From positions 1 through 39,280 of the forward strand of contig JAICJQ010000015.1 in assembly GCA_025928335.1 (NCBI GenBank): DNA of 39,280 nt. The letters are read 5' to 3'. Shown here piece after piece: positions 7,375 through 15,535 of the stretch (its first letter is position 1; each line of letters opens with the position of its first letter). The notes under the pieces are model-generated. The model worked only from the letters and a program-made list of their open reading frames with translations, searched no databases and was not told the DNA's origin. This stretch comes from Gemmatimonadaceae bacterium. GTDB lineage: Bacteria > Gemmatimonadota > Gemmatimonadetes > Gemmatimonadales > Gemmatimonadaceae. The position numbers and the translations under genes are program-made.

Positions 7375-8907
7375 ATGACCGAAACCGCGTCTTCCCCGCC
7401 CGACTCGCCGACCGCGAACGTCACGCTGCCCAACGCCGAGTTCGTCCAGGCGATCACCCTGACCGACGCGACGATGCTCGTCGCCGGTTCGATGATCGGC
7501 TCGGGCATCTTCATCACGTCGGCGGCCATGGCGCGCAGCCTCGGCTCGCCGATGTGGCTTCTCGCCGCCTGGGTCCTCACCGGCGTGATCACGCTGCTCG
7601 GTGCGCTGACCTACGGCGAGCTCGCGGCGATGTTCCCGCGGGCGGGCGGCCAGTACGTCTTCCTCCGCGAGTCGATGGGCCCGCTGATGGGCTTCCTCTA
7701 TGGATGGACGCTCTTTCTCGTCATTCAAACGGGAACGATCGCCGCCGTTGCTGTGGCGTTCGGGCGATTCCTCGGCGTGCTCTGGCCGGCGATCAGTCCC
7801 GACCTCTACAGCTGGTTCCCGCGCGCCAGCCTGTGCGCCTCGTGGCTCGGCTGCACCGATCAGGCGAATGCAATCGAGCTCGGACTCTCGCCCCAGCGGC
7901 TCGTCGCGCTGATCAGCATCGCGGTCCTCACATGGATCAACCTGCGAGGCGTGCGCGAGGGAAAGTTCGTTCAGACATCGCTCACGCTGATCAAGACGGC
8001 CGCGTTGGCGCTGCTCATCCTGCTCGGGATCACCGTCGGACGGAATGCGACGGCGATCGCGGCGAACTTCAGCGGCGGCAACTTTGCCGGTCACATCGAC
8101 GTGACGGGCGCGTTCATCGTCGCGTTCGGCGCGGCACTCGTCGGCTCGCTCTTCTCGAGCGACGCCTGGAACAACGTCACCTTCGCCGCGGCAGAGGTGC
8201 ACAATCCCAAGCGCAATCTTCCCCTGGCGCTGCTCTTCGGGACGGGATTGGTGACGGTCCTCTACGTCATGGCGAATGTCGCGTACCTGAACGCGCTTCC
8301 GATGAACGGCGCCGAGGGCGCCGCGACGGCCCTCGCGCGCGGCGTCTCGCACGCCACCCAGGACCGCGTCGCGACCGCCGCCCTCGAGGTCATCTTCGGC
8401 GCCGCCGGTGCGACGATCATGGCGATCGCCATTCTTATCTCGACGTTCGGCTGCAACAACGGGCTCATTTTGGCCGGGGCGCGCGTGTACTACGCGATGG
8501 CGCGCGACGGTTTGTTCTTCAAGAGGGTAGGAGCGCTGAACGAGCGCCGCGTGCCCGCGGCAGGACTGATCGTGCAGTCGATCTGGGTGGCGTTCCTCTG
8601 CCTCACCGGGAGCTACGGACAACTCTTGAATTACGTGATCTTCGCCGCGCTCGTGTTTTACGCATTGACGACGATCGGCCTGTTCATGCTTCGCGCCAAA
8701 CGCCCCGACATCGAACGGCCGTATCGCACAGTGGGATATCCCGTGTTACCGGCGCTCTACATCGCGCTCACGACGGCGGTGATGATTCTCATCCTCCTGT
8801 CACCCTCGACGAGACAGGACGCCTTCCTCGGGTTGGCGATCGTTGTGTTGGGCATTCCCGTGTATTTCCTATGGCGACGGGGCACTCAAACGGGACACTC
8901 ATCGTGA
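7375..8907 (+). CDS. APC-superfamily amino acid permease
   Basis: 510 aa from ATG at 7375 with an AGGAG about 11 bases upstream; the frame extends further 5' but that part has no homology-like features. It is an integral membrane protein with about 12-14 helices. The first helix region has AGSMIGSGIFITSA, the glycine-rich motif that binds the amino acid backbone in the APC superfamily, followed by YGELAAMFPRAGGQYVFLRE, also typical. The LAT/L-type or basic amino acid-polyamine branch fits best; the substrate cannot be read from sequence. It stands alone: the padR unit is divergent upstream and repeats lie downstream. Confidence 0.9.
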   Translation: MTETASSPPDSPTANVTLPNAEFVQAITLTDATMLVAGSMIGSGIFITSAAMARSLGSPMWLLAAWVLTGVITLLGALTYGELAAMFPRAGGQYVFLRESMGPLMGFLYGWTLFLVIQTGTIAAVAVAFGRFLGVLWPAISPDLYSWFPRASLCASWLGCTDQANAIELGLSPQRLVALISIAVLTWINLRGVREGKFVQTSLTLIKTAALALLILLGITVGRNATAIAANFSGGNFAGHIDVTGAFIVAFGAALVGSLFSSDAWNNVTFAAAEVHNPKRNLPLALLFGTGLVTVLYVMANVAYLNALPMNGAEGAATALARGVSHATQDRVATAALEVIFGAAGATIMAIAILISTFGCNNGLILAGARVYYAMARDGLFFKRVGALNERRVPAAGLIVQSIWVAFLCLTGSYGQLLNYVIFAALVFYALTTIGLFMLRAKRPDIERPYRTVGYPVLPALYIALTTAVMILILLSPSTRQDAFLGLAIVVLGIPVYFLWRRGTQTGHSS

Positions 8908-8920
8908 GGGAGTGACTCGG

Positions 8921-8952
8921 CGAACGGGCGAATGGGCGAATGGGCGAATGGG
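8921..8952 (+). repeat. Tandem octamer CGAATGGG, one degenerate plus three perfect copies
   Basis: An imperfect unit CGAACGGG is followed by three exact CGAATGGG units just after the permease stop. The same octamer, in the opposite orientation, is repeated at 33592-33631. The region 8908-9152 otherwise holds the inverted repeat described next and nothing I recognise as a gene. Confidence 0.9.
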
Positions 8953-8964
8953 CGTTGCAGGAGT

Positions 8965-9055
8965 GTCATCCTGAGGAGCGCAGCGACGAAGGACCTACTG
9001 TCGTTGGCCGGTAACTAGTCACGCACAGCAGGTCCTTCGCTTCGCTCGGGATGAC
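8965..9055. repeat. 91-bp inverted-repeat element (GTCATCC ... GGATGAC)
   Basis: The left arm (8965-9001) starts GTCATCCTGAGGAGCG and contains GAAGGACCTACTGT; the right arm (9025-9055) is nearly its reverse complement, ACAGCAGGTCCTTCG ... GGGATGAC. The arms differ by a few substitutions and an insertion in the middle, and enclose about 23 bases. It could fold into a long hairpin and might serve as a terminator for the amino acid permease gene, but it lacks a T-run. It resembles dispersed non-coding inverted repeats with GTCATCCTGAG/GAAGGAC cores that I associate with many soil bacterial genomes. Confidence 0.75.
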
Positions 9056-9152
9056 AGCGACCTTGCGGCTTTCATCGTCCGATCGGCCCATCCAGAAACC
9101 CTACCCGATTTCCAGCCGTACGACCGAGTAACCGATCCACCGAGCCCAGTTC

Positions 9153-11621
9153 ATGAACGGTCTCAACTACGCGTGGCGTTCGCTGCGGCGCGCGCCGCTG
9201 TTCAGCGTCACCGTCATCCTCGCGCTCACCATCGGCATCGGATCGGCAGCCGCGATCTTCGCGATCGTCAACGGTGTTCTCCTTCGGCCGCTCCCGTTTG
9301 GACATCCGGAACAACTCGTCGGCGCGTGGCACGACCTGCCGCCCCTGTCTTTGTTCCACGCCGAGCAGACTCCTGGGACGTACCTGACGTACAAGCGGTT
9401 CGCGCGGTCGCTGGCCGGAATTGGGATCTATCAGACCTCCTCCGTCAGCGTCGAGGATCCGAATGGCCGCGGCGAACCCGAGCGAATCCCCGGGGTTTAC
9501 GTGACCCACGAGGTCATCCCGCTGCTCGAAGTGCCCCCGCTCCTTGGCCGCGCCTTTACTGAGCAGGAGGATGCCCCGAAGGCGGGCCACTTCGCGATCA
9601 TCAGCGAGGGAATGTGGCGCTCCCGGTTTGGCGCATCGAAAACCATCGTCGGTCAGAAGCTGCTGGTCTTCGGACAATCAACCGAGATCATCGGCGTCAT
9701 GCCGGAGCGCTTCCGCTTTCCCAGTCGCGAAACACAAATCTGGATGCCGCGGCAGCTCGATCCGAACGCCGAATTCCTGGGCGGGTTCAGCTTCGGCGGA
9801 GTGGCGAGGTTACGCCCGGGGGTGACCGTCCAGGCGGCACAGCGCGAGATGGCGAACGTTCTGCCGCGCATGACCGAAGTGACGCCGATGCTGGCGCCGG
9901 GCATCACGACGCAGATGATGCTCGACCAGGCCAAACCCGCGCCGCGACTCGTACCGATGCGCGACGACATCGTCGGCGGCGTGGCGAAGACGTTGTGGAT
10001 CGTCGCCGCCGCGGCGATGCTCGTCCTCCTCGTCACGTGCGCGAACGTCGCGAATCTGCTGCTGGTTCGCGCCGACGCAAAGCATCGTGAACTTTCCGTG
10101 CGGTCGGCCCTCGGCGCGAGCCGCGCGCGCGTGATAATACATTTCTTCACCGAGACGGCGGTCCTCGCGATAGCCTCGGCGGTGCTCGGGCTCGGTGTGG
10201 CATACGCGGCGATTCGCCTGCTCGTCGCGGCCGGTCCGGTGGGAATTCCGAGGCTCGCCGAAATTCAGGTCGACGCGACCGTCGTCGGTTTCACCGTGGT
10301 CGTCGCGATGCTGGTCTCGGCGGCATGCGGCGTCATTCCGGCCATTCGTTTCCTTCGCAGCGATACGCTGACCGGGTTACGTGAAGGCGGTCGCGGTGGC
10401 ACGGCGGGAGCCAATCGTCAACGGGCTCGCAGCGCACTCGTCGCGATGCAAATGGCACTCGCGCTCGTCGTCCTCGCCGCGTCAGGGCTGCTGCTCCGGA
10501 CGTTCCAGCGGCTTCACGCCGTGCGGCCGGGATTCACCGCCGACGGTGTCGCGACGCTGTGGGTGACGACGCCCGGTCTCCGGTACCCGAACGACACAAC
10601 CGTGGCGCGCTTCTATCAACAGCTCGTCGAGCGAGCGTCGAGGATTCCCGGCGTGTCCACCGTCGGCGTCACCTCTCACCTGCCGCTGCAGGGTGACGGT
10701 TCCGATCACGATCCGTTCTACGTCGAGGGCGACGCGAGCACGGCGACGAAGATTCCGCCGCTCGAGACGTACTCGAGCGTCGACTCCGGATATTTCCGGG
10801 CGATGCAGATTCCGCTTCTTGCGGGACGCGCGTTCGATCGGCTGGAGCGTCAGAGCGCGCGTGAGGCGATCATAAGTCTGGCGACCGCGATCTACTTCTT
10901 TCACGACTCGACCGGCCGCAGCGCGATCGGCAAACGCTTCCGCGAGCTGCCGAGCGGTGATTGGAATACCATCATCGGTGTGGTCGGCGACGTTCGGGAC
11001 ACGTCGCTGATGTCGGCGCCGGACCGCGCCGTGTATTTTCCCGAAGCGGCAAGCAACGACACATTGAATGGGCCGGTGCATCGCACGATGGCGCTCGTCG
11101 CGCGTACGAGCGGCGACCCGATCGCGATCACACGCGAGATGCAGCGCGTCGTGCACGAATTGGATGCGACGCTACCGACCTTCCAGATACGCACGATGCG
11201 CGAAGTGACGGAAGCGTCGATCGCGCGCCTTGCATTTACGATGATGCTGCTCGGCGTTGCGGCCGCCGTCACGCTCGTTCTCGGCGTTGTCGGCTTGTAC
11301 GGCGTCATTGCGTATATCGTCACGCTGCGCACACGCGAGCTTGGTGTTCGCATTGCCCTCGGCGCTCAACCGCGGTCCGTGGCGGCGATGGTCGCTCGCC
11401 AGGGTCTTGTCTTATGCGCGGCGGGAATCGTCGCTGGGTTGGCACTTGTCGCGCTCGTCGGCCGGTTTCTCCGGTCACTGCTTTACGAAGTGACGCCGAC
11501 AGATCCGGTGACGCTGAGCCTTGCCGCGGCGACCCTGCTGGCGTTTGCGTTATTGGCGAGTTGGGTCCCGGCGCTCCGCGCCGCGCGAGTTGATCCAATG
11601 GAAGCATTGCGAGCGGATTGA
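9153..11621 (+). CDS. ADOP-type ABC permease without prefix domain
   Basis: 822 aa, starting directly with the first permease unit (MNGLNYAWRSLRRAPLFSV), so no soluble prefix. First half: membrane segment with LALTIGIGSAAAIFAIVNG, periplasmic MacB-like domain (to about 240), FtsX-like helices with CANVANLLLVRADAKHRELS. Second half: RARSALVAMQMALALVVLA (about 425), another periplasmic domain, then GLYGVIAYIVTLRTRELGVR and the end VDPMEALRAD. No ATPase and no padR gene adjoin it. The usual -VAIVSEAFARRYW- type motif of the second periplasmic domain is here IISLATAIYFFHD, a divergent version. Likely translated from its own mRNA; no strong ribosome site is seen. Confidence 0.88.
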   Translation: MNGLNYAWRSLRRAPLFSVTVILALTIGIGSAAAIFAIVNGVLLRPLPFGHPEQLVGAWHDLPPLSLFHAEQTPGTYLTYKRFARSLAGIGIYQTSSVSVEDPNGRGEPERIPGVYVTHEVIPLLEVPPLLGRAFTEQEDAPKAGHFAIISEGMWRSRFGASKTIVGQKLLVFGQSTEIIGVMPERFRFPSRETQIWMPRQLDPNAEFLGGFSFGGVARLRPGVTVQAAQREMANVLPRMTEVTPMLAPGITTQMMLDQAKPAPRLVPMRDDIVGGVAKTLWIVAAAAMLVLLVTCANVANLLLVRADAKHRELSVRSALGASRARVIIHFFTETAVLAIASAVLGLGVAYAAIRLLVAAGPVGIPRLAEIQVDATVVGFTVVVAMLVSAACGVIPAIRFLRSDTLTGLREGGRGGTAGANRQRARSALVAMQMALALVVLAASGLLLRTFQRLHAVRPGFTADGVATLWVTTPGLRYPNDTTVARFYQQLVERASRIPGVSTVGVTSHLPLQGDGSDHDPFYVEGDASTATKIPPLETYSSVDSGYFRAMQIPLLAGRAFDRLERQSAREAIISLATAIYFFHDSTGRSAIGKRFRELPSGDWNTIIGVVGDVRDTSLMSAPDRAVYFPEAASNDTLNGPVHRTMALVARTSGDPIAITREMQRVVHELDATLPTFQIRTMREVTEASIARLAFTMMLLGVAAAVTLVLGVVGLYGVIAYIVTLRTRELGVRIALGAQPRSVAAMVARQGLVLCAAGIVAGLALVALVGRFLRSLLYEVTPTDPVTLSLAAATLLAFALLASWVPALRAARVDPMEALRAD

Positions 11622-11658
11622 ACGAGGGAAACGAGAAAGGACTGAGAACCGCGGCGTT

Positions 11659-11877
11659 GTGACCGATGCGGTAGCGGCTATTGCCGCCGTCGTGCTCGGG
11701 GGGTGCATCGCGTATCTCGACGCCCGACCGACCTGGGACGACGCTGGAGTAACGGCGCTTGCTCTCGTGATCGCCGCGGCTGCCGTGAGCTTCGCCCGGC
11801 CCAGTCGATGGCGACCGATCGGAATCGTCGTTGGCATTCCGGTTGTGGCCTTCCACGTCATGCGGTTCGGTCGATGA
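11659..11877 (+). CDS. Small two-helix membrane protein, possibly truncated by an in-frame stop
   Basis: 72 aa from GTG at 11659, or longer if an upstream start is used. It has AIAAVVLGGCIAYLDARPTWDDAGVTALALVI (quoted in part: YLDARPTWDDAGVTA), a pattern I recall from small hypothetical membrane proteins of Acidobacteriota and Gemmatimonadota, with a membrane helix on each side and RPSRWRPIGIVVGIPVV after it. Past the TGA (11875-11877) the same frame continues as DSVIAVAFALIADSVLHL to a TAG at 11956-11958, a hydrophobic stretch that looks like the missing third helix. A single TGG to TGA change could explain this. It follows the permease by 37 bp. Function unknown. Confidence 0.55.
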   Translation: MTDAVAAIAAVVLGGCIAYLDARPTWDDAGVTALALVIAAAAVSFARPSRWRPIGIVVGIPVVAFHVMRFGR

Positions 11878-11983
11878 GATTCCGTTATTGCCGTGGCGTT
11901 CGCGCTGATTGCCGACTCGGTTCTCCATCTGCGCGCCGAAGGGACCACAATGCCGTAGGTGTCGTGACGAAGTCGAACGAGCG

Positions 11984-12023
11984 CCGGGTGGAGAACAAAG
12001 CGTTCTTCACCCGGTGTCTTTTC
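11984..12023 (+). terminator. Rho-independent-type hairpin
   Basis: CCGGGTGGAGAAC (11984-11996), a 5-base loop, then GTTCTTCACCCGG (12002-12014), 13-base arms with one G-T pair, followed by TGTCTTTTC on the plus strand. It would end the plus-strand transcript from the permease and small membrane protein. On the minus strand no T-run follows, so it is a poor terminator for the uronate operon that ends at 12075. Confidence 0.75.
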
Positions 12024-12074
12024 AGAGCGGAGTGTCGAGCGACGTATGACACGCGCCGCGGTGCCGGACCGGCC

Positions 12075-13109
12075 CTAGGCCAGTCCTTCCCACAGGCCCT
12101 GCAAATACATGGCGCCGAGTGCGCGATCGTGGAGACCGTATCCGGGCCGGCCACGCTCGCCCCAGATCATTCGTCCATGGTCCGGCCGCATCGGCCCTTC
12201 ATACCCGATTTCTCTCAACGCTCGCATCACCTCGAGCATGTTCACGCTGCCGAATTCCGTCGGGTGCGGGCTCTCGTGAAATTGTCGCGCGCCGGTACGC
12301 CGCACATTGCGGCAGTGCATGAAGTGAATCCGTCCGCGCCCGCCGACCGAGCGAATCATCGCCGGCAAGTCGTTCGCTTCATCAGCGCCAAGTGAGCCCG
12401 TACAGAACGTGACGCCGTTCGCGGGGTCGTCGACGATCCGCGTGAGACGCTCGAGCGCCGCCGCGTTGGTGACGATGCGCGGCAATCCAAAGATCGGCCA
12501 TGGCGGATCATCGGGATGGATCGCCATCTTCACGCCGACACTCGCCGCGACGGGAACGACGCGCTCGAGGAAGTACGCGAGGTTCTCCCACAGTTGCTCC
12601 TCGTCGATCGAGCGGTACGCCTCGAGGAGAGCGCGAAGCGTCGTCGCGTCGTATGCCGTCGCCCACCCCGGAAGGTCACCCGTCCCGCGCGACAGATCGA
12701 TGCGCGCGAGCGCCGCATCGTCGTACGCGAGGGTGGTCGAGCCATCCGGCATCGTCATCGCGAGATTGGTGCGCGTCCAGTCGAAGATCGGCATGAAGTT
12801 GTAGCAGAGCACCGGAATCCCGAGCTCTCCCATCGCCCGCACACTCTCGCAATACTGATCGACGAGACGGTCGCGCGTCGCTCGACCGAGCTTGATGTCC
12901 TCGTGCACCGGGATGCTCTCGATCACCGCGAGATCGAGGCCGGCATCGGCCACTTGCTCCTGCAGTCGGAAGATGCGGGCGCGCGACCAGGCATCGCCGA
13001 CCGGGATGTCGTACAGCGCGCTGACGATGCCGCGGACGCCGGGAATTTGTCTGATGTGCGCGAGCGCGATCGGATCGTCGACGCCGAACCAGCGGAAGGT
13101 GATCCGCAC
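12075..13109 (-). CDS. uxuA: Mannonate dehydratase
   Basis: 344 aa, dehydrates D-mannonate to 2-keto-3-deoxygluconate in the cytoplasm. UxuA signatures: RWFGVDDPIAL at the start, YNFMPIFDWTRT (103-114), AIHPDDPPWPIFGLPRI (196-212), CTGSLG (236-241), HFMHCRNV (262-269) and PDHGRMIWGE (309-318). H198, C236, H265 and D310 are the likely Mn ligands. The GTG start at 13109 lies 5 bp after the stop of the GH28-CE8 gene; the longer frame would read over that gene. It is the last gene of the operon. No fructuronate reductase (uxuB) is nearby, so mannonate must be made elsewhere or the enzyme serves a related substrate. Confidence 0.93.
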   Translation of the reverse strand: MRITFRWFGVDDPIALAHIRQIPGVRGIVSALYDIPVGDAWSRARIFRLQEQVADAGLDLAVIESIPVHEDIKLGRATRDRLVDQYCESVRAMGELGIPVLCYNFMPIFDWTRTNLAMTMPDGSTTLAYDDAALARIDLSRGTGDLPGWATAYDATTLRALLEAYRSIDEEQLWENLAYFLERVVPVAASVGVKMAIHPDDPPWPIFGLPRIVTNAAALERLTRIVDDPANGVTFCTGSLGADEANDLPAMIRSVGGRGRIHFMHCRNVRRTGARQFHESPHPTEFGSVNMLEVMRALREIGYEGPMRPDHGRMIWGERGRPGYGLHDRALGAMYLQGLWEGLA

Positions 13110-13114
13110 CCTAC

Positions 13115-15535
13115 TTACCGTGCGTCCTTGCTCGGCACTGGGTTCCAATCGCCGAGCACCGCCGCTGGTGTATAGCGCGTCGCATCGGTCGCGCTCAAGG
13201 CGCGCCGTGTCGTGCTCGCGACCGCTCCCGGCCCCGTCGTGCCAAATTCGGCGAAGCGCGCCGACGCCGGCTCGTACCAGATGCGGGTGCCGGTCGAATC
13301 CACCGATGACATTCGATCCCATCCGCGGTCGCCGACGTGGTCGTCCATCCAGCAATTGATGAACGCGACGCTCGCCACAGCTTTCGGATTCGCGAACGGA
13401 TGCCACGGCCTGCCGAGTGTGACGGAGTTCGGCGCCATCTCCGGCGACTCCTTCTTCAGCCGACTGTTCACGAACAGAAATCCGAACGGCTGACCGACGT
13501 CCGTGCTCGCCGCGGTCACGTAGCCATTCGTCGTCTTGCTGTTGCGATCGAGGGAGACGATGTCGCAGTCGTCGAACACCGCCTGCCCTGCCCCAAAAAT
13601 GAAATCAACGTTGCCGCGAATCTCACTTTTGGAGAAATAGCTGCGGCCCGCGTTGGGAAATAGCGTGTCCTGGTGCCCCAGGATCTTCGTGTTCGTGAAC
13701 GTCGCGCGATCGGAGCCGAGGTCGAGCATCAGCGCGACACCCTGGATGTTCTTGAGCTTCGTTTTGTCGCTCTCTGGCTTCGCGACATTCGCCATGTAGT
13801 CGAACGAATTCTCGATCGTGAGATTCTCGGCGCGAAAATCCGGCGCGACGATCCGCAGGGTGAAGCTGCCGCGCGTACCATACGCGCCCCCACCGGGACT
13901 CGGCGTATCGGCCACGGCGTCGTACGTCAGCACTGTTCCGTCGCGGCTCTCGCCGACGAGCGACAGGTACGGTCGATCGACGGTGAGCTTCTCGCGATAG
14001 CGTCCGTTCTTCACGAAGATGGCAACTCGGCCGACGCCATTGGGCGGCAGTGCGGTCAGGGCCGCGCCGAGCGTGCGAAAGGTCGGCGATCCGGTGCTGC
14101 TGTCACCATCGATGCCGTGAAACGCGGCGTCGACGATCGCCGCGTAGCGCCCGGACGCCGCGCCGCTGACCGCCGCGGTCGGCATCGGAACGAACTTGCC
14201 CGCGCACGAATTCGGCGGCGCATCGGACGGTGTACCGGTGAGCTGAACGTCTTCGCCGGGAATCGCCAGGTTCATCGGCCCCGGCCCGCGCACGATCGTG
14301 ACGTGCGATGCACTCACATTCATCTTCGACGGATCGTCGAACACCACGTTGTCGAACACCATCGCCAGCCGGCGCGGCGCGTCGTATCCCTCGAGGATTA
14401 CTTTCCCACCATCGAGCACGCGCACGTCCTTGAGGCGAATGTCTCGAAACTCGGGAATGAGATCGCCGGTCGTCTTCGCCGACGCGGTGTAGTGCGTGTC
14501 CATCTCGATCACGTTCTTCGTACGACGAATGCACACGTCCCGATACTCGATGTCGTGCACCAAGCCGCCGCGCGCCGAGTTGGACTTGATACGCAGCCCG
14601 TTATCCGCGCCCTCGATCGACAGGTCGAAGACGCGGATCGCGCTCGCGCCCCCATCCGTCTCGCTGCCGATCGACATCCCGTGCCCGCGATAGAAGTGGT
14701 TGTGCGACACGGTCATCTGCGAGCTCGGCTTGTTCCCCGCTTTCACCGCGACGTTGTCATCGCCCGTATTGATGTAGTTGTGCGTGATCGTGACGTTCTT
14801 CGCGCTCATCGGATCGATGCCGTCAGTGTTGCGCGCACGGGGGTCGCGTGTGTCGATGCGAATGCCCCAGACAGTGAAGCCGTTCCCGCGATCGAACACC
14901 ACGTGAAAGTTGCCGGAATTCTTCAGCGTCAGGTCATAGAGGACGGCATCGTTCGTCTGCGTCAGCACGATCAGGCGCGGACAGCTCTGGTTGAGGCTCC
15001 GCACCTTGGCATCCTGTGCCAGATCCCACCAGGAGACGTCCTTGCCGAGCAACTTTGCCCAACCGCGTCCGTCGATCGTCCCGGGACCCATGATCGCCAC
15101 GCCATTCGCCTTGTCCGACGAGATGAGCGCCTTGCAGCCATGTCCCTTTTCGTCCACGGTCCCGCAACGGCCGTCCATGTCGTAGACCTTTGGGTCCCGC
15201 GATCCGAAGACAATGGCGTTCGTGTCCACGACCAGCGTCACGCCCGTTTTGAGCGTGATCGGACCGATGAGAAACGCACGCGCGCTGCCGGCGGCCTTGA
15301 GGACCACCGCCCTGCCGCGCCCGCCGTCGCACCGATCGATCGCGCTCTGAATGCGGCGCGTATCGAGCTTCTGTTCGTCCTGCTCGGCGAGCGTCGTATC
15401 GGCGACGGGTGTCAACTCCGCAGTCAGTACCGCGCACGTCGCCGGACGCCTCGGCTCGGTGACCGTTCGCGCATCCTGCGCGCCGAGCGCTGAAGCAAAC
15501 GTTACCAGCGTGATCGCCGCTCCGCGCGTGATCAT
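13115..15535 (-). CDS. Secreted polygalacturonase-pectin methylesterase fusion (GH28-CE8)
   Basis: 806 aa from ATG at 15535 (ATGA overlap with the upstream gene). A signal peptide (1-19, ending ALGAQ) is followed by a GH28 beta-helix domain, about 45-430, with NTDGID (236-241), GDD (258-260), GHGMSIGSE (284-292) and RIK (315-317), all catalytic or subsite motifs of polygalacturonases. From about 455 to 790 comes a CE8 pectinesterase beta-helix with GHQDTLF (620-626, acid Asp623), GNVDFIFG (641-648, nucleophile Asp644) and LGRPW (707-711, Arg709). Every key residue is present in both halves, so both should be active. De-esterification of pectin makes it a substrate for GH28, so the fusion couples two successive steps. 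These enzymes are normally separate proteins. Confidence 0.93.
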   Translation of the reverse strand: MITRGAAITLVTFASALGAQDARTVTEPRRPATCAVLTAELTPVADTTLAEQDEQKLDTRRIQSAIDRCDGGRGRAVVLKAAGSARAFLIGPITLKTGVTLVVDTNAIVFGSRDPKVYDMDGRCGTVDEKGHGCKALISSDKANGVAIMGPGTIDGRGWAKLLGKDVSWWDLAQDAKVRSLNQSCPRLIVLTQTNDAVLYDLTLKNSGNFHVVFDRGNGFTVWGIRIDTRDPRARNTDGIDPMSAKNVTITHNYINTGDDNVAVKAGNKPSSQMTVSHNHFYRGHGMSIGSETDGGASAIRVFDLSIEGADNGLRIKSNSARGGLVHDIEYRDVCIRRTKNVIEMDTHYTASAKTTGDLIPEFRDIRLKDVRVLDGGKVILEGYDAPRRLAMVFDNVVFDDPSKMNVSASHVTIVRGPGPMNLAIPGEDVQLTGTPSDAPPNSCAGKFVPMPTAAVSGAASGRYAAIVDAAFHGIDGDSSTGSPTFRTLGAALTALPPNGVGRVAIFVKNGRYREKLTVDRPYLSLVGESRDGTVLTYDAVADTPSPGGGAYGTRGSFTLRIVAPDFRAENLTIENSFDYMANVAKPESDKTKLKNIQGVALMLDLGSDRATFTNTKILGHQDTLFPNAGRSYFSKSEIRGNVDFIFGAGQAVFDDCDIVSLDRNSKTTNGYVTAASTDVGQPFGFLFVNSRLKKESPEMAPNSVTLGRPWHPFANPKAVASVAFINCWMDDHVGDRGWDRMSSVDSTGTRIWYEPASARFAEFGTTGPGAVASTTRRALSATDATRYTPAAVLGDWNPVPSKDAR

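Noticed and set aside
6994-8622. 542-residue minus-strand frame across padR and the amino acid permease
   Set aside because: Arg/Glu/Asp-rich antisense translation; the plus-strand permease and minus-strand padR have clear family motifs.
8921-8952. Octamer array as a CRISPR
   Set aside because: Units are 8 bases in direct tandem with no spacers and no cas genes nearby.
12024-12074. Terminator for the uronate operon after uxuA
   Set aside because: The strong hairpin at 11984-12014 has a T-run only on the plus strand; nothing better is seen for the minus strand.
13673-15493. 606-residue plus-strand reading frame inside the GH28-CE8 gene
   Set aside because: It is antisense to a gene with intact catalytic motifs, is Arg/His-rich without domain features, and arises from high-GC codon bias.
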